A DNA stretch of 64,000 nt, from contig WYBN01000012.1 in the NCBI GenBank assembly GCA_011525875.1, positions 541,716-605,715 of the forward strand. The letters are read 5' to 3'. The stretch comes from Melioribacteraceae bacterium (GTDB lineage Bacteria; Bacteroidota; Ignavibacteria; Ignavibacteriales; Melioribacteraceae). Shown one piece after another: positions 35,079 to 42,906 of the stretch (the stretch's first letter is position 1; every line of letters starts with the position of its first letter). Under the pieces are notes generated by a model. That model searched no databases. It worked only from the letters and a program-made list of their open reading frames with translations, and was not told the DNA's origin. Made by a program: the position numbers and the translations under genes.

Positions 35079-35239
35079 TATTTCCCTTGCAATTTATGGT
35101 CTTTGAATTTTTCCTGTAACTTCTCACCATTTTTTAAGCTTTTTACTACTGACTCAATTTGTTCAGATTCTTCTCCCTTTGCCGGTAGTCGTTTAAAATC
35201 CTTCTTAAACTTACTTGAAAAATGGACTGTTAAAATCAT
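34967..35239 (-). CDS. YafQ-type RelE/ParE superfamily toxin
   Basis: This 90-aa predicted ribosome-dependent mRNA endonuclease aligns by eye with E. coli YafQ through KDHKLQGKYQQHRECHITPD and RIGSHSELF. The His of DH, the His of CHITPD, the Asp of TPD and the final His of GSH correspond to YafQ residues H50, H63, D67 and H87, so the active site looks intact. Its start overlaps the antitoxin stop as ATGA. Its 3' end lies under the extension of the orphan HicA-like frame (112-base convergent overlap). Confidence 0.85.
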   Translation of the reverse strand: MILTVHFSSKFKKDFKRLPAKGEESEQIESVVKSLKNGEKLQEKFKDHKLQGKYQQHRECHITPDLLLIYKIEGKKLILTRIGSHSELFS

Positions 35240-35511
35240 TTACGTAAATCTTCAAACATTTCATCAATATCATCGTAACCTTTACTGTATTTTCCTTTGT
35301 CTACTTCATCCATCTCTTTAATCGTTTCTTCGTTCGGAACTTTTAACTCAAGAGGGAATTCCTTTCTATTTACAAGGTTACGGAAAAAGATTCTCACTGC
35401 TTCAGATTCACTCATCCCAATTTCATCGAGTATCTTTTTTGATTTTTTCTTTAATGACGGCTCAAGTAATACTCTTATTTCTGAGGTTTTTCTTTCTGCA
35501 ATTTTCCCCAT
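35236..35511 (-). CDS. DinJ/RelB-family antitoxin
   Basis: This 91-aa ribbon-helix-helix protein is paired with the downstream YafQ-like toxin. The N-terminal TSEIRVLLEPSLKKKSKKIL and the IGMSESEAVRIFFRNLVNRK segment match the DNA-binding and dimerisation part. The acidic C-terminus (YDDIDEMFEDLRK) should wrap the toxin. The ATG at 35511 is preceded by GGAG at eight bases, better than the GTG at 35520. Such antitoxins usually repress their own promoter, which would lie just above 35511. Confidence 0.85.
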   Translation of the reverse strand: MGKIAERKTSEIRVLLEPSLKKKSKKILDEIGMSESEAVRIFFRNLVNRKEFPLELKVPNEETIKEMDEVDKGKYSKGYDDIDEMFEDLRK

Positions 35512-35593
35512 TTTTATCACTCCATTTTTGTGGAGTAATTTAATTAGAAATAGAAATCATTGCAAGAGAATTATTAATAAATTCTTTTCTTAA

Positions 35594-35908
35594 TTATTTT
35601 TTGTTCGCTGCGGATTTACGAAGTTTCTTAATTTGCGGGTAATGTTGATGGTAGTATTCGTAAACATTTCTTTTTAGAATACCTTCTCTTTCAGAAAGAA
35701 CTTTGGCAGCTTTGTTCAAACTCTTTCGGGACTTCAATTCCCTTGCGAAATCTTCAAAGAAAACTCTTCTGCATATCTCTGTTACTGGTAAGTTTTTTTT
35801 AAAAAGTATTTCAGAATTTACTAAGTGGGATCGAACATGTAATCTTTTTTGTATGTTAGTTATGAGAAATTTGGAGATAAGTGATTGTTGTAATTCATAC
35901 TATCTCAT
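35594..35908 (-). pseudogene. Decayed small gene, unknown
   Basis: A frame of about 100 codons begins ATG AGA TAG, so codon 3 is a stop. The open part then has coding-like composition: FLITNIQKRLHVRSHLVNS, PVTEICRRVFFEDFARELKS and AAKVLSEREGILKRNVYEYY, ending RKSAANKK. No family is recognised. It sits inside the decayed element, just downstream of a 30-codon open frame that may be its own displaced N-terminus. Confidence 0.4.
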
Positions 35909-35913
35909 GTAAT

Positions 35914-36006
35914 TTAATTAAGTGAAATTTTACAAATTACATCCTCAGCTTTCTTATCGCTGGAGAAGAGCAGATAATATAAATAACTTGGACTAATTCG
36001 TTTCAT
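35914..36006 (-). CDS. Thirty-residue open frame with a good ribosome site, doubtful
   Basis: A GAGG six bases before the ATG at 36006 leads into a 30-aa frame starting MKRISPSYLYYLLFSSDKKA. It stops just before the decayed frame at 35594-35908, in a different phase. It could be a real small protein, but more likely it is the N-terminus of the same frameshifted gene. Confidence 0.3.
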   Translation of the reverse strand: MKRISPSYLYYLLFSSDKKAEDVICKISLN

Positions 36007-36078
36007 TGATTACCTCGTTTTTAATAAACAATTACTTCCATTTTTGAATTATATTCTTCCATCTCACCGGATAAATAT

Positions 36079-36486
36079 TTACTTATGTTGCCAAGTCTGC
36101 CATGCATCACTCTTAATAACGACTGATAAGATTCCTCGGAATCGTTTGTACAAATACCATTGTTTAAATTTTCCCCCGTCATTTGTAAAAACATAATCTC
36201 CTTCTTTTTGCAATTCTCTTTTACTCAGAATTTGCGATGCTGAAACACTTAGGGGTAAGCTGTGAATTTTCCAGGATTTAGTCATTGAATTTCGATTATC
36301 GAGGAACAGTTTAAAATTCTTAAAATCAATTTGTTCCTAGGTAAGGTTGATGAGATCACTTTGACGAATGCCTGTAAGTAAGGCGAATTCTACAATATCA
36401 CAGATGTGCGGGTTATCTATGTTTCTTTTTAATGTTTCAAATTCTGCCTCAGTAAAGTAACCGTTCTTGTGTTTAGAGAGATACAT
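36079..36486 (-). pseudogene. Tyrosine recombinase (XerC-like) fragment B with internal stop
   Basis: A 136-codon stretch reads KNGYFTEAEFETLKRNI, ALLTGIRQSDLINLT, then TAG at 36337-36339 (codon 50, most likely from TGG), then EQIDFKNFKLFLDNRNS, LPLSVSASQILSKRELQKEG and DGGKFKQWYLYKRFR. The first catalytic Arg (GIRQSD) is present, but the HxxR and Tyr parts are missing and the end is unrelated. A TAG directly before the ATG and a readable VKKFLDVSL in another frame upstream suggest a frameshift too. It lies next to the 3' end of tRNA-Phe, the usual place for an integrase of an element inserted at a tRNA. Confidence 0.75.
36137..36259. repeat. 123-bp direct repeat, copy B
   Basis: Partner of 34301-34423, same orientation, about four mismatches by eye. 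Sequence identity stops sharply on both sides, at the RFR codons on one side and at LPLS on the other. Confidence 0.85.
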
Positions 36487-36602
36487 CTAAGAACTTCTTC
36501 ACCTCTCAAAAAGAAATAGGATTTGCAGCATTAAAGTTCTGACAAAATTTCTGCAAGGTTTTAATCCTGTTGGGGTTAAGTTGATTGGCTTTAAAAATAA
36601 AA

Positions 36603-36626
36603 AGGCGAAAACTCGGTAATTTTCGC
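36603..36626 (-). terminator. Rho-independent terminator after tRNA-Phe
   Basis: Read on the minus strand, GGCGAAAA, an 8-nt loop and TTTTCGCC form a perfect 8-bp stem followed by TTTTTATTTTT. It begins nine bases after the tRNA 3' end. Confidence 0.88.
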
Positions 36627-36634
36627 CACGGCAA

Positions 36635-36707
36635 GTGGGCAGAGACGGAATCGAACCGCCGACACAAGGATTTTCAGTCCTTTGCTCTACCGACTGAGCT
36701 ATCTGCC
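36635..36707 (-). tRNA. tRNA-Phe (GAA)
   Basis: This 73-nt cloverleaf reads GGGCAGA at the 5' acceptor, D arm GCTCAGTCGGTAGAGC, anticodon loop CTGAAAA with GAA, T arm GGCGGTTCGATTCCGTC, and TCTGCCC plus discriminator A. CCA is not encoded. Integrase remnants lie downstream of its 3' end; no second copy of the 3' end was found within the window. Confidence 0.97.
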
Positions 36708-36786
36708 CTTCAGAATTTAGTGGGACAAATCTATTACTTTTCATTCTAAAAACAAAATAAGAAAATTATTTTCACTCCTCTAAATT

Positions 36787-37719
36787 TTACATTACAAGAG
36801 CCATAATTGCTTTCTGTACGTGCAGACGATTTTCGGCTTCGTCAAAAACAACAGAGTTTACCGAGTCTATAACCTCGTCAACTACTTCATCTCCCCTGTG
36901 TGCAGGCAGACAATGCATAAATAGATAATCATCTTTCGCATTCTTAACAAGCTCCGGATTAATTTGGTACTTCATAAAATGTTTTCTTCGCTCCGAAGCC
37001 TCTGATTCCTGCCCCATACTAGCCCAGACGTCGGTATAAACAATATCGGCATCCCTGACTGCGTAAATGGGGTCTTCGATGATTTCCACTTTACTTCCCA
37101 TATATTTTGCGTTACGCGCAGCATTTTCAACTATTTCTTTTTGTGGAGTATATCCCGACGGCGAGGCGATGGCAACGTTAATTCCAACTTTTGAACAGCC
37201 GTGTAAAATGCTGTGAGCCATATTATTCCCGTCTCCGATATATGCAAATTTCAAACCTTTCAAAATGCGTTTCTTTTCTATAATAGTGAATAGATCGGTT
37301 AGTACCTGACATGGATGCAAAAGATCCGTAAGCCCGTTGATAACGGGTATATCCGAATGCTTTGCAAGATCGAGTACATCTTGATGCGAAAACGTTCTGA
37401 TCATTAATCCGTCAAGATATCTTGAAAGAACTTTGGCAGAGTCGTAAATGTTTTCGCTTTTGCCGAGCTGAAGATCATCCGGACCAAAATACATTCCAAT
37501 TCCGCCCAACTGATAAATACCGACCTCGAATGAAATTCTTGTACGTGTAGAGCGTTTATGGAATATCATCCCAAGCGTTTTCCCGGATAAATAATGATGG
37601 GATTCGCCTGTTAATTGCTTTTCTTTGAGTGCTCTGCTTAGATCAAATATCTGATAAATTTCTTCCACAGTAAGATCATTGATAGAAATTAGATCTTTAC
37701 CTTTCATGTTTACTGCCAT
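36787..37719 (-). CDS. argF: Ornithine carbamoyltransferase
   Basis: This 310-aa enzyme interconverts ornithine plus carbamoyl phosphate with citrulline. The carbamoyl phosphate loop is STRTRISFEVG, the second contact is LLHPCQVLTDL, and the ornithine-binding Cys motif is FMHCLPAHRGDEV. It lies 30 bases downstream of carbamate kinase, which suggests the catabolic direction (citrulline phosphorolysis) or dual use. No arginine deiminase gene is in the window. Confidence 0.95.
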   Translation of the reverse strand: MAVNMKGKDLISINDLTVEEIYQIFDLSRALKEKQLTGESHHYLSGKTLGMIFHKRSTRTRISFEVGIYQLGGIGMYFGPDDLQLGKSENIYDSAKVLSRYLDGLMIRTFSHQDVLDLAKHSDIPVINGLTDLLHPCQVLTDLFTIIEKKRILKGLKFAYIGDGNNMAHSILHGCSKVGINVAIASPSGYTPQKEIVENAARNAKYMGSKVEIIEDPIYAVRDADIVYTDVWASMGQESEASERRKHFMKYQINPELVKNAKDDYLFMHCLPAHRGDEVVDEVIDSVNSVVFDEAENRLHVQKAIMALVM

Positions 37720-37749
37720 ATTATCTCCGCTTATTATTTTTTATTCTAA

Positions 37750-38694
37750 TTAGAATTTTATACGAGTTCCGCAGTCCGGCTTTTCAAGTTCGTTCACTTC
37801 GGTAATGATCGTTTCTTTACCGGGATACTTCGAAAACTCTATTGCAGCAAGTATTTTCTCACCCATACTTCCCGCTGCAAAATGTCCGTCATTGTAATAT
37901 TTTTTTGCTTCGTCGGGCGTAATTGTATCAAGTGCTTTTTGTTCCTTTGTATGAAAATTAATATAAACTTTCGGAACATCAGTAATGATAAACAATGAGT
38001 CTGCATTGATTTCTTTTGCAAGCAATGCAGATGCAAGGTCTTTATCAACAACAGCTTCTATTGCTTCAAGAAAATTATTACTGTGCCGAAAAACAGGAAC
38101 TCCGCCTCCCCCGGCTGCGATAACTATGCTGCCCTTGTTAGCTAGTTCTTTGATTGCCTTTTTATTAAAAATATCCATTGGTTTAGGAGATGCCACTACT
38201 CTTCTCCAGCCGCGTTTGCGTGGATCCTCCCTAAATATCCAGTTATTTGATTTAGCCAGAAGATCGGCTTCTTCTTTAAGGTAGAATGCGCCAACAGGTT
38301 TTGTGGGATTATCAAAAGCCGCATCCTTTATATCAACCAGAACCTGAGTCACGAGAGTAACAACATTTTTTTTTATCTTGTGTTCACTCAAAACATTCCT
38401 CATTTGCCTTTCGATCATATAGCCGATTCCTCCCTGCGAATCGGCTACGCAAATATCCAATGGCATTTTAGGAATTTTGTATTGGCTGTAACCGGCTTCG
38501 TTCCTTAAGAGAATATTACCGACCTGAGGACCGTTACCGTGCGTTATTATAATATTATATCCGCTTTTAATAAGATTAAGAACTTTCTCACAAGTTTCGT
38601 AAGTGTTTTTTTCTTGCTGCTCAATTGTTCCGGTTTCATTTCCTCGAAGCAGCGCGTTCCCGCCAAAAGCAACAACGGCTAACTTCTTTTTCAT
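37750..38694 (-). CDS. arcC: Carbamate kinase
   Basis: The 314-aa enzyme makes ATP from carbamoyl phosphate and ADP. Marks are VVAFGGNALLR, THGNGPQVGNILLRNE, the GGIGYMIERQM segment, VIAAGGGGVPVF and VDKDLASALLA. It overlaps the upstream COG2403-type gene by 4 bases (ATGA), so the two are co-translated. Paired with argF it forms the last two steps of an arginine- or agmatine-deiminase-type energy pathway. Confidence 0.94.
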   Translation of the reverse strand: MKKKLAVVAFGGNALLRGNETGTIEQQEKNTYETCEKVLNLIKSGYNIIITHGNGPQVGNILLRNEAGYSQYKIPKMPLDICVADSQGGIGYMIERQMRNVLSEHKIKKNVVTLVTQVLVDIKDAAFDNPTKPVGAFYLKEEADLLAKSNNWIFREDPRKRGWRRVVASPKPMDIFNKKAIKELANKGSIVIAAGGGGVPVFRHSNNFLEAIEAVVDKDLASALLAKEINADSLFIITDVPKVYINFHTKEQKALDTITPDEAKKYYNDGHFAAGSMGEKILAAIEFSKYPGKETIITEVNELEKPDCGTRIKF

Positions 38695-40010
38695 AAAATT
38701 CCTTTTTCTTTCAACACAGCGGCTAAATTGTTCTGTCCAATTTCCTGCAATTCATACATTACCCGGGTAGTTGGCTTATTAATTTTCAATAATCTGCCGA
38801 GATCTATAGGTGTGCCGATAACCACCGAATCGCACTCAACTTTATTGATAGTTTCTTCAAGGTCTTTCATCTGTTTTTCACCATACCCCATAGCAGGCAG
38901 AAGAATACCAATGTCAGGGTACTTTTTGAATGTATCTTTTATAGATTTAACAGCGTATTCACGCGGATCAATTATTTCGACCGCACCCAGCTTTTGAGCT
39001 GCCACAGTGCCGGCTCCGTACTTCATTTCGCCATGGGTTAACGTAGGACCATCTTCAACTACAAGCACCCTCTTGCCTTTAATCACTTCAGGTTTATCAA
39101 CCACAAGCGGTGATGCCGCTTCAATTATTGTTGCTTTTGGATTCACCGCTTTCGCATTATTAATCACCGTCAGAATATCTTCAAAAGATGCGGAATCAAT
39201 TTTATTGACTACAACGGCATCTGCTTGTCTTAACGTAGTGTTTCCCGGATAATAAGAAAGTTCATGACCTGGTCTGTGCGGGTCGACTACCGTAAAAGTT
39301 ACATCAGCTTTATAGAAAGACATATCGTTATTACCGCCGTCCCATAAAATAACATCGGCTTCCTTTTCAGCTTCTCTTAGTATGGCTTCGTAATCAACGC
39401 CCGCGTAAATAATCCCTCCCAGTGCGATGTGGGGTTCATATTCTTCAATTTCTTCGATTGTACAGTTATGAGATTTTAAATCTTCAAGAGAAGCAAATCT
39501 TTGAACCTTTTGTTTTACAAGGTCGCCGTAAGGCATAGGGTGTCTTATTGCCACTACTTTCTTTCCAGCTTCGCGCAATAACCTTACAATCTTTCTTGAG
39601 GTCTGGGATTTGCCGCACCCGGTTCTTACAGCGAGAACTGAAACAACCGGCTTGCTGCTTTTAAGCATTGTTTCTTCACCGCCAAGTAAGCGGAATGAAA
39701 TTCCGGCGGCATTTACTATTGATGCTTTAGTCATTACATAATTAAACGGAACATCAGAGTAAGAGAATATAACTTCGTGTACATTTAATTTTTTGATAAG
39801 ATTTTCCAACTCACTTTCTTCGTAAATCTTAATCCCGTCGGGGTATAATTTCCCGGCTAATTGTGATGGATAAATGCGTCCGTCGATATTCGGGATTTGT
39901 GTCGCTGTAAACGCTACAACGTTGTAATCTTCGTTATCTCTGAAATAAACATTAAAGTTATGAAAGTCACGTCCGGCGGCTCCCATAATCAATACATTCT
40001 TACGGCTCAT
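38691..40010 (-). CDS. COG2403-type P-loop protein (cyclic 2,3-diphosphoglycerate synthetase-like)
   Basis: This 439-aa protein starts NVLIMGAAGRDFHNFNVYF and carries a variant P-loop VRTGCGKSQTSR near residue 128, then WDGGNNDMSFY, a PHRPGHELSYYPG segment, VVVNKIDSA (GTPase-like NKxD) and a C-terminal VVIGTPIDLGRLL. This matches proteins annotated as predicted GTPases or cyclic 2,3-diphosphoglycerate synthetases. In this setting, co-translated with carbamate kinase and before argF, a role linked to carbamoyl phosphate seems more likely than diphosphoglycerate chemistry. That is inference. Confidence 0.8.
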   Translation of the reverse strand: MSRKNVLIMGAAGRDFHNFNVYFRDNEDYNVVAFTATQIPNIDGRIYPSQLAGKLYPDGIKIYEESELENLIKKLNVHEVIFSYSDVPFNYVMTKASIVNAAGISFRLLGGEETMLKSSKPVVSVLAVRTGCGKSQTSRKIVRLLREAGKKVVAIRHPMPYGDLVKQKVQRFASLEDLKSHNCTIEEIEEYEPHIALGGIIYAGVDYEAILREAEKEADVILWDGGNNDMSFYKADVTFTVVDPHRPGHELSYYPGNTTLRQADAVVVNKIDSASFEDILTVINNAKAVNPKATIIEAASPLVVDKPEVIKGKRVLVVEDGPTLTHGEMKYGAGTVAAQKLGAVEIIDPREYAVKSIKDTFKKYPDIGILLPAMGYGEKQMKDLEETINKVECDSVVIGTPIDLGRLLKINKPTTRVMYELQEIGQNNLAAVLKEKGIL

Positions 40011-40030
40011 AGAAATACTCCTTTATTTTA

Positions 40031-41863
40031 TTATTCTACTGTTACACTTTTGGCTAAATTTCTTGGTTGATCAACATTCAATCCTTTCTTGACGGCTATG
40101 TGATATGCGAGAAGCTGAAGAGGAATAACCGTCAATATCGGCATTAACATTCTTATTGTATTAGGCACTTTAATAACATAGTCCACAATTTTATCGATAT
40201 AATTATCATCTTCCGTTGCGATTGCAATTATTCTTCCTTTCCTTGCTTTAACCTCTTCAATATTGCTTAAAACTTTCTCATAAACCGAATCAACAGGCGA
40301 AATGAATACTGCCGGCATATTTTTGTCAATTAAAGCAATAGGACCATGTTTCATTTCTGCGGCAGGATATCCTTCGGCGTGGATATAAGAAATTTCTTTT
40401 AGTTTAAGAGCACCTTCCAGAGCAACGGGAAAATTATAACCGCGCCCGAGATATAAGAAATTTTTTGAATCAATAAACTCTTCGGCAATCTTTTCAATCT
40501 TTGCGTGGTTATCCAAAATCTGTTGAATTTTAGACGGGATTTTATCAAGCTCTCTCAAAATATTCTGCCCGTCTACAAGACTAAGGTGCTTTGTACGTGC
40601 AATTAAAATTGTAATTAAAGCCAGAACTACTAGTTGGGATGTGAAGGCTTTTGTCGAAGCAACTCCTATTTCAGGCCCTGCGTGAATATAAACGCCTGCA
40701 TGACTCTCGCGCGCGATAGAACTCCCTACTACATTACAAACGCCGAGAACAAGCGCTCCGCGTCTTTTGGCTTCTTTCATTGCGGCAAGAGTATCTGCCG
40801 TCTCTCCGCTCTGGGATATAAATATACAAGTATCATCGGCGGTAATTATTGGATTTCGATACCTGAATTCGGAGGCATATTCAACTTCAACAGGAATGCC
40901 TGCGTATTGCTCAATCATATATTCGGCGACCAATCCGGCATGCCAAGAGGTGCCGCAGGCGCAAATTAATATTCTGTTGGAATTTGCGATACGTGTTTCA
41001 AACCCTTGAAGACCGCCGAGTTTTGAAGAGCCTTCCTCAAAAAGCAGCCTTCCTCTGAAGGAGTTTTTTACCGAAACCGGCTGTTCCATAATTTCCTTCA
41101 GCATGAAGTGCGCATAGTTCCCTTTACTAATTGAATCGATTGATATTTTAACCTGTTGTATTTCCTTTTCTATCAGTTCGTCATCAATATTTTTAACTTC
41201 AAAACTATCCTTTTGAACGCAGGCTATTTCGCCGTCGTCCAAATAAACTATACTGCTTGTATAAGAAATTATTGCATTTACATCGGAGGCTATGAAGTTC
41301 TCGCCGTTCCCCAATCCTATAACGAGCGGCGAACCTTTTCTTGCTACAATAATTTTTTCGGGGACATGAGTAGATGCAATGGCAATACCGTAAGTACCTT
41401 TTACCATATTCATAGCATATCTCACCGCATCGAAAAGGGAAACATCCTTTCCCATAAAAAAATCAATCAACTGAACGAGAACTTCCGAATCTGTTTCACT
41501 CCGAAATTCGAATCCTTTATTCTGCAGGTCGGTCCGTAGTTCATTAAAATTTTCAATTATTCCATTATGAACTAAGAATATTGTAGAATCCTTGTTAACG
41601 TGAGGATGTGCATTAACTTCATTCGGTTCGCCGTGAGTTGCCCATCTTGTATGAGCAATACCGACTGAAGAATCAATCTTCAGTTTGGATATTTTATTCT
41701 CTAATTCGGCTACTCTTCCCTTTTTCTTTATCACAACCGGAGTGTTATTTTCAATCAAGCCAACGCCTGCTGAATCATATCCCCGGTATTCTAATCTTTT
41801 TAATCCTTCTATTAATATAGGCACACAATTTTTGCCGCCTATATATCCAATAATGCCGCACAT
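40031..41863 (-). CDS. glmS: Glutamine-fructose-6-phosphate aminotransferase
   Basis: The 610-aa enzyme makes glucosamine-6-phosphate for cell-wall and LPS synthesis. The N-terminal glutaminase begins MCGIIGYIG (catalytic Cys2) and contains TRWATHGEPNEVNAHPH. Two SIS domains follow, with CGTSWHAG, FISQSGETADT and AEGYPAAEMKHGPIALI. The C-terminus NLAKSVTVE is standard. It is the first gene of a minus-strand run that continues into the COG2403-arcC-argF group with only 20 bases between. No glmS ribozyme was recognised upstream. Confidence 0.97.
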   Translation of the reverse strand: MCGIIGYIGGKNCVPILIEGLKRLEYRGYDSAGVGLIENNTPVVIKKKGRVAELENKISKLKIDSSVGIAHTRWATHGEPNEVNAHPHVNKDSTIFLVHNGIIENFNELRTDLQNKGFEFRSETDSEVLVQLIDFFMGKDVSLFDAVRYAMNMVKGTYGIAIASTHVPEKIIVARKGSPLVIGLGNGENFIASDVNAIISYTSSIVYLDDGEIACVQKDSFEVKNIDDELIEKEIQQVKISIDSISKGNYAHFMLKEIMEQPVSVKNSFRGRLLFEEGSSKLGGLQGFETRIANSNRILICACGTSWHAGLVAEYMIEQYAGIPVEVEYASEFRYRNPIITADDTCIFISQSGETADTLAAMKEAKRRGALVLGVCNVVGSSIARESHAGVYIHAGPEIGVASTKAFTSQLVVLALITILIARTKHLSLVDGQNILRELDKIPSKIQQILDNHAKIEKIAEEFIDSKNFLYLGRGYNFPVALEGALKLKEISYIHAEGYPAAEMKHGPIALIDKNMPAVFISPVDSVYEKVLSNIEEVKARKGRIIAIATEDDNYIDKIVDYVIKVPNTIRMLMPILTVIPLQLLAYHIAVKKGLNVDQPRNLAKSVTVE

Positions 41864-42193
41864 AATTGGACTCCTATTTAAATTTAATAATTACTATTAG
41901 AAAATACTGATGGTTAATGATCAGGGCAAGGACGGATAAACCGGGGGTTGATAGTTATCCTTAGAAATTTGTATGATTTTTTTTTCTTTTTCATAATTGG
42001 AATAAACATACTTTTATTGACAGCAAATTTATCGAAATTATCTGAATACTTTCAATTATTTCGAAAAAATTCGTATTAAACGACTTTATATACCCCGGTT
42101 TGATAAATTCTGCTGGAATTTAATGTATTTATTGCTCAATATTTTATATATTTTTAATAGTGTTTCTGCTAAATCATTCAAGGAATAAAATTT
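41864..42193. promoter_or_regulatory. 330-bp divergent intergenic region
   Basis: This gap separates glmS (minus) from an HTH regulator (plus). It is very AT-rich. A TTGACA at 42017-42022 reads on the plus strand but has no good -10 at 16-18 bases. AAGGAAT at 42178-42184 is a plausible ribosome site for the HTH gene. No RNA gene, repeat or open frame could be supported. Regulation of both genes from here is likely. Confidence 0.35.
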
Positions 42194-42748
42194 ATGAACA
42201 AGCAGGAAGAAATTCGATTTCTCTTAAAAAGCCATGGCATCAAATTAAGCTGGATTGCTTCGCGGCTTGACATTAATTATCAGACACTCACTTATTTACT
42301 GAATGAACCGGACAAATTTGATGATGATCTTTACAATACCATAAAAGAACTCATCAATACTTACCAATATGAATTAGGATTATTTGACGAAGAACATAAT
42401 CCTGAGCCGATGGAGCTGTTTGATGAATATGCATTAAAAAAAGGGATTGGAGAGAGGATAAGAATTTTTGCAAAAAAAAAATATTCTACTTTGAAGAATT
42501 TAGCTTCGGCTATGGGTATTTCTCCTCAGCAACTTCAGCAGTATATCAGTGGAAACAGGGAACCAGGCTCTCGTATTTTGATAAGATTTCTTAGGCTCGG
42601 TTGTGATATAAACTGGCTTTTAGGGGGAGCAGAGTCAATTGAATCATATAAAATTTATCGTCTCGAAAAGGAATTACGTAAACTTAATACCGCATTACTG
42701 CAGATTGACGGAATAGTTAAAGAGATTTACAGAACCGATCATCAGTAG
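42194..42748 (+). CDS. Transcriptional regulator with two XRE-like HTH segments
   Basis: This 184-aa protein has two helix-turn-helix regions: LKSHGIKLSWIASRLDINYQ at the N-terminus and LKNLASAMGISPQQLQQYIS near residue 100, the latter followed by GNREPGSRILIRFLRLGCDI. The C-terminus is a likely coiled coil (IYRLEKELRKLNTALLQI) for dimerisation. Targets are unknown. It is divergent from glmS. Confidence 0.8.
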   Translation: MNKQEEIRFLLKSHGIKLSWIASRLDINYQTLTYLLNEPDKFDDDLYNTIKELINTYQYELGLFDEEHNPEPMELFDEYALKKGIGERIRIFAKKKYSTLKNLASAMGISPQQLQQYISGNREPGSRILIRFLRLGCDINWLLGGAESIESYKIYRLEKELRKLNTALLQIDGIVKEIYRTDHQ

Positions 42749-42773
42749 TCGTTTATTGGCAGTTTTATAATTG

Positions 42774-42846
42774 TGGAGCTAAGCGGGATCGAACCGCTGA
42801 CCTTCTGAATGCCATTCAGACGCTCTCCCAGCTGAGCTATAGCCCC
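42774..42846 (-). tRNA. tRNA-Ala (GGC)
   Basis: This 73-nt cloverleaf has acceptor GGGGCTA/TAGCTCC (one G-T pair), D arm GCTCAGCTGGGAGAGC, anticodon loop ATGGCAT with GGC, T arm AGCGGTTCGATCCCGCT and discriminator A. CCA is not encoded. Confidence 0.97.
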
Positions 42847-42906
42847 ATAACAATTTTTGATGCACGCAAATCTAACTATCTTGATTTCATTTGTCAATCA
42901 ATAGCG

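Noticed and set aside
41864..42193. A glmS ribozyme upstream of glmS
   Set aside because: No conserved ribozyme core could be traced, and the region is simple AT-rich sequence.
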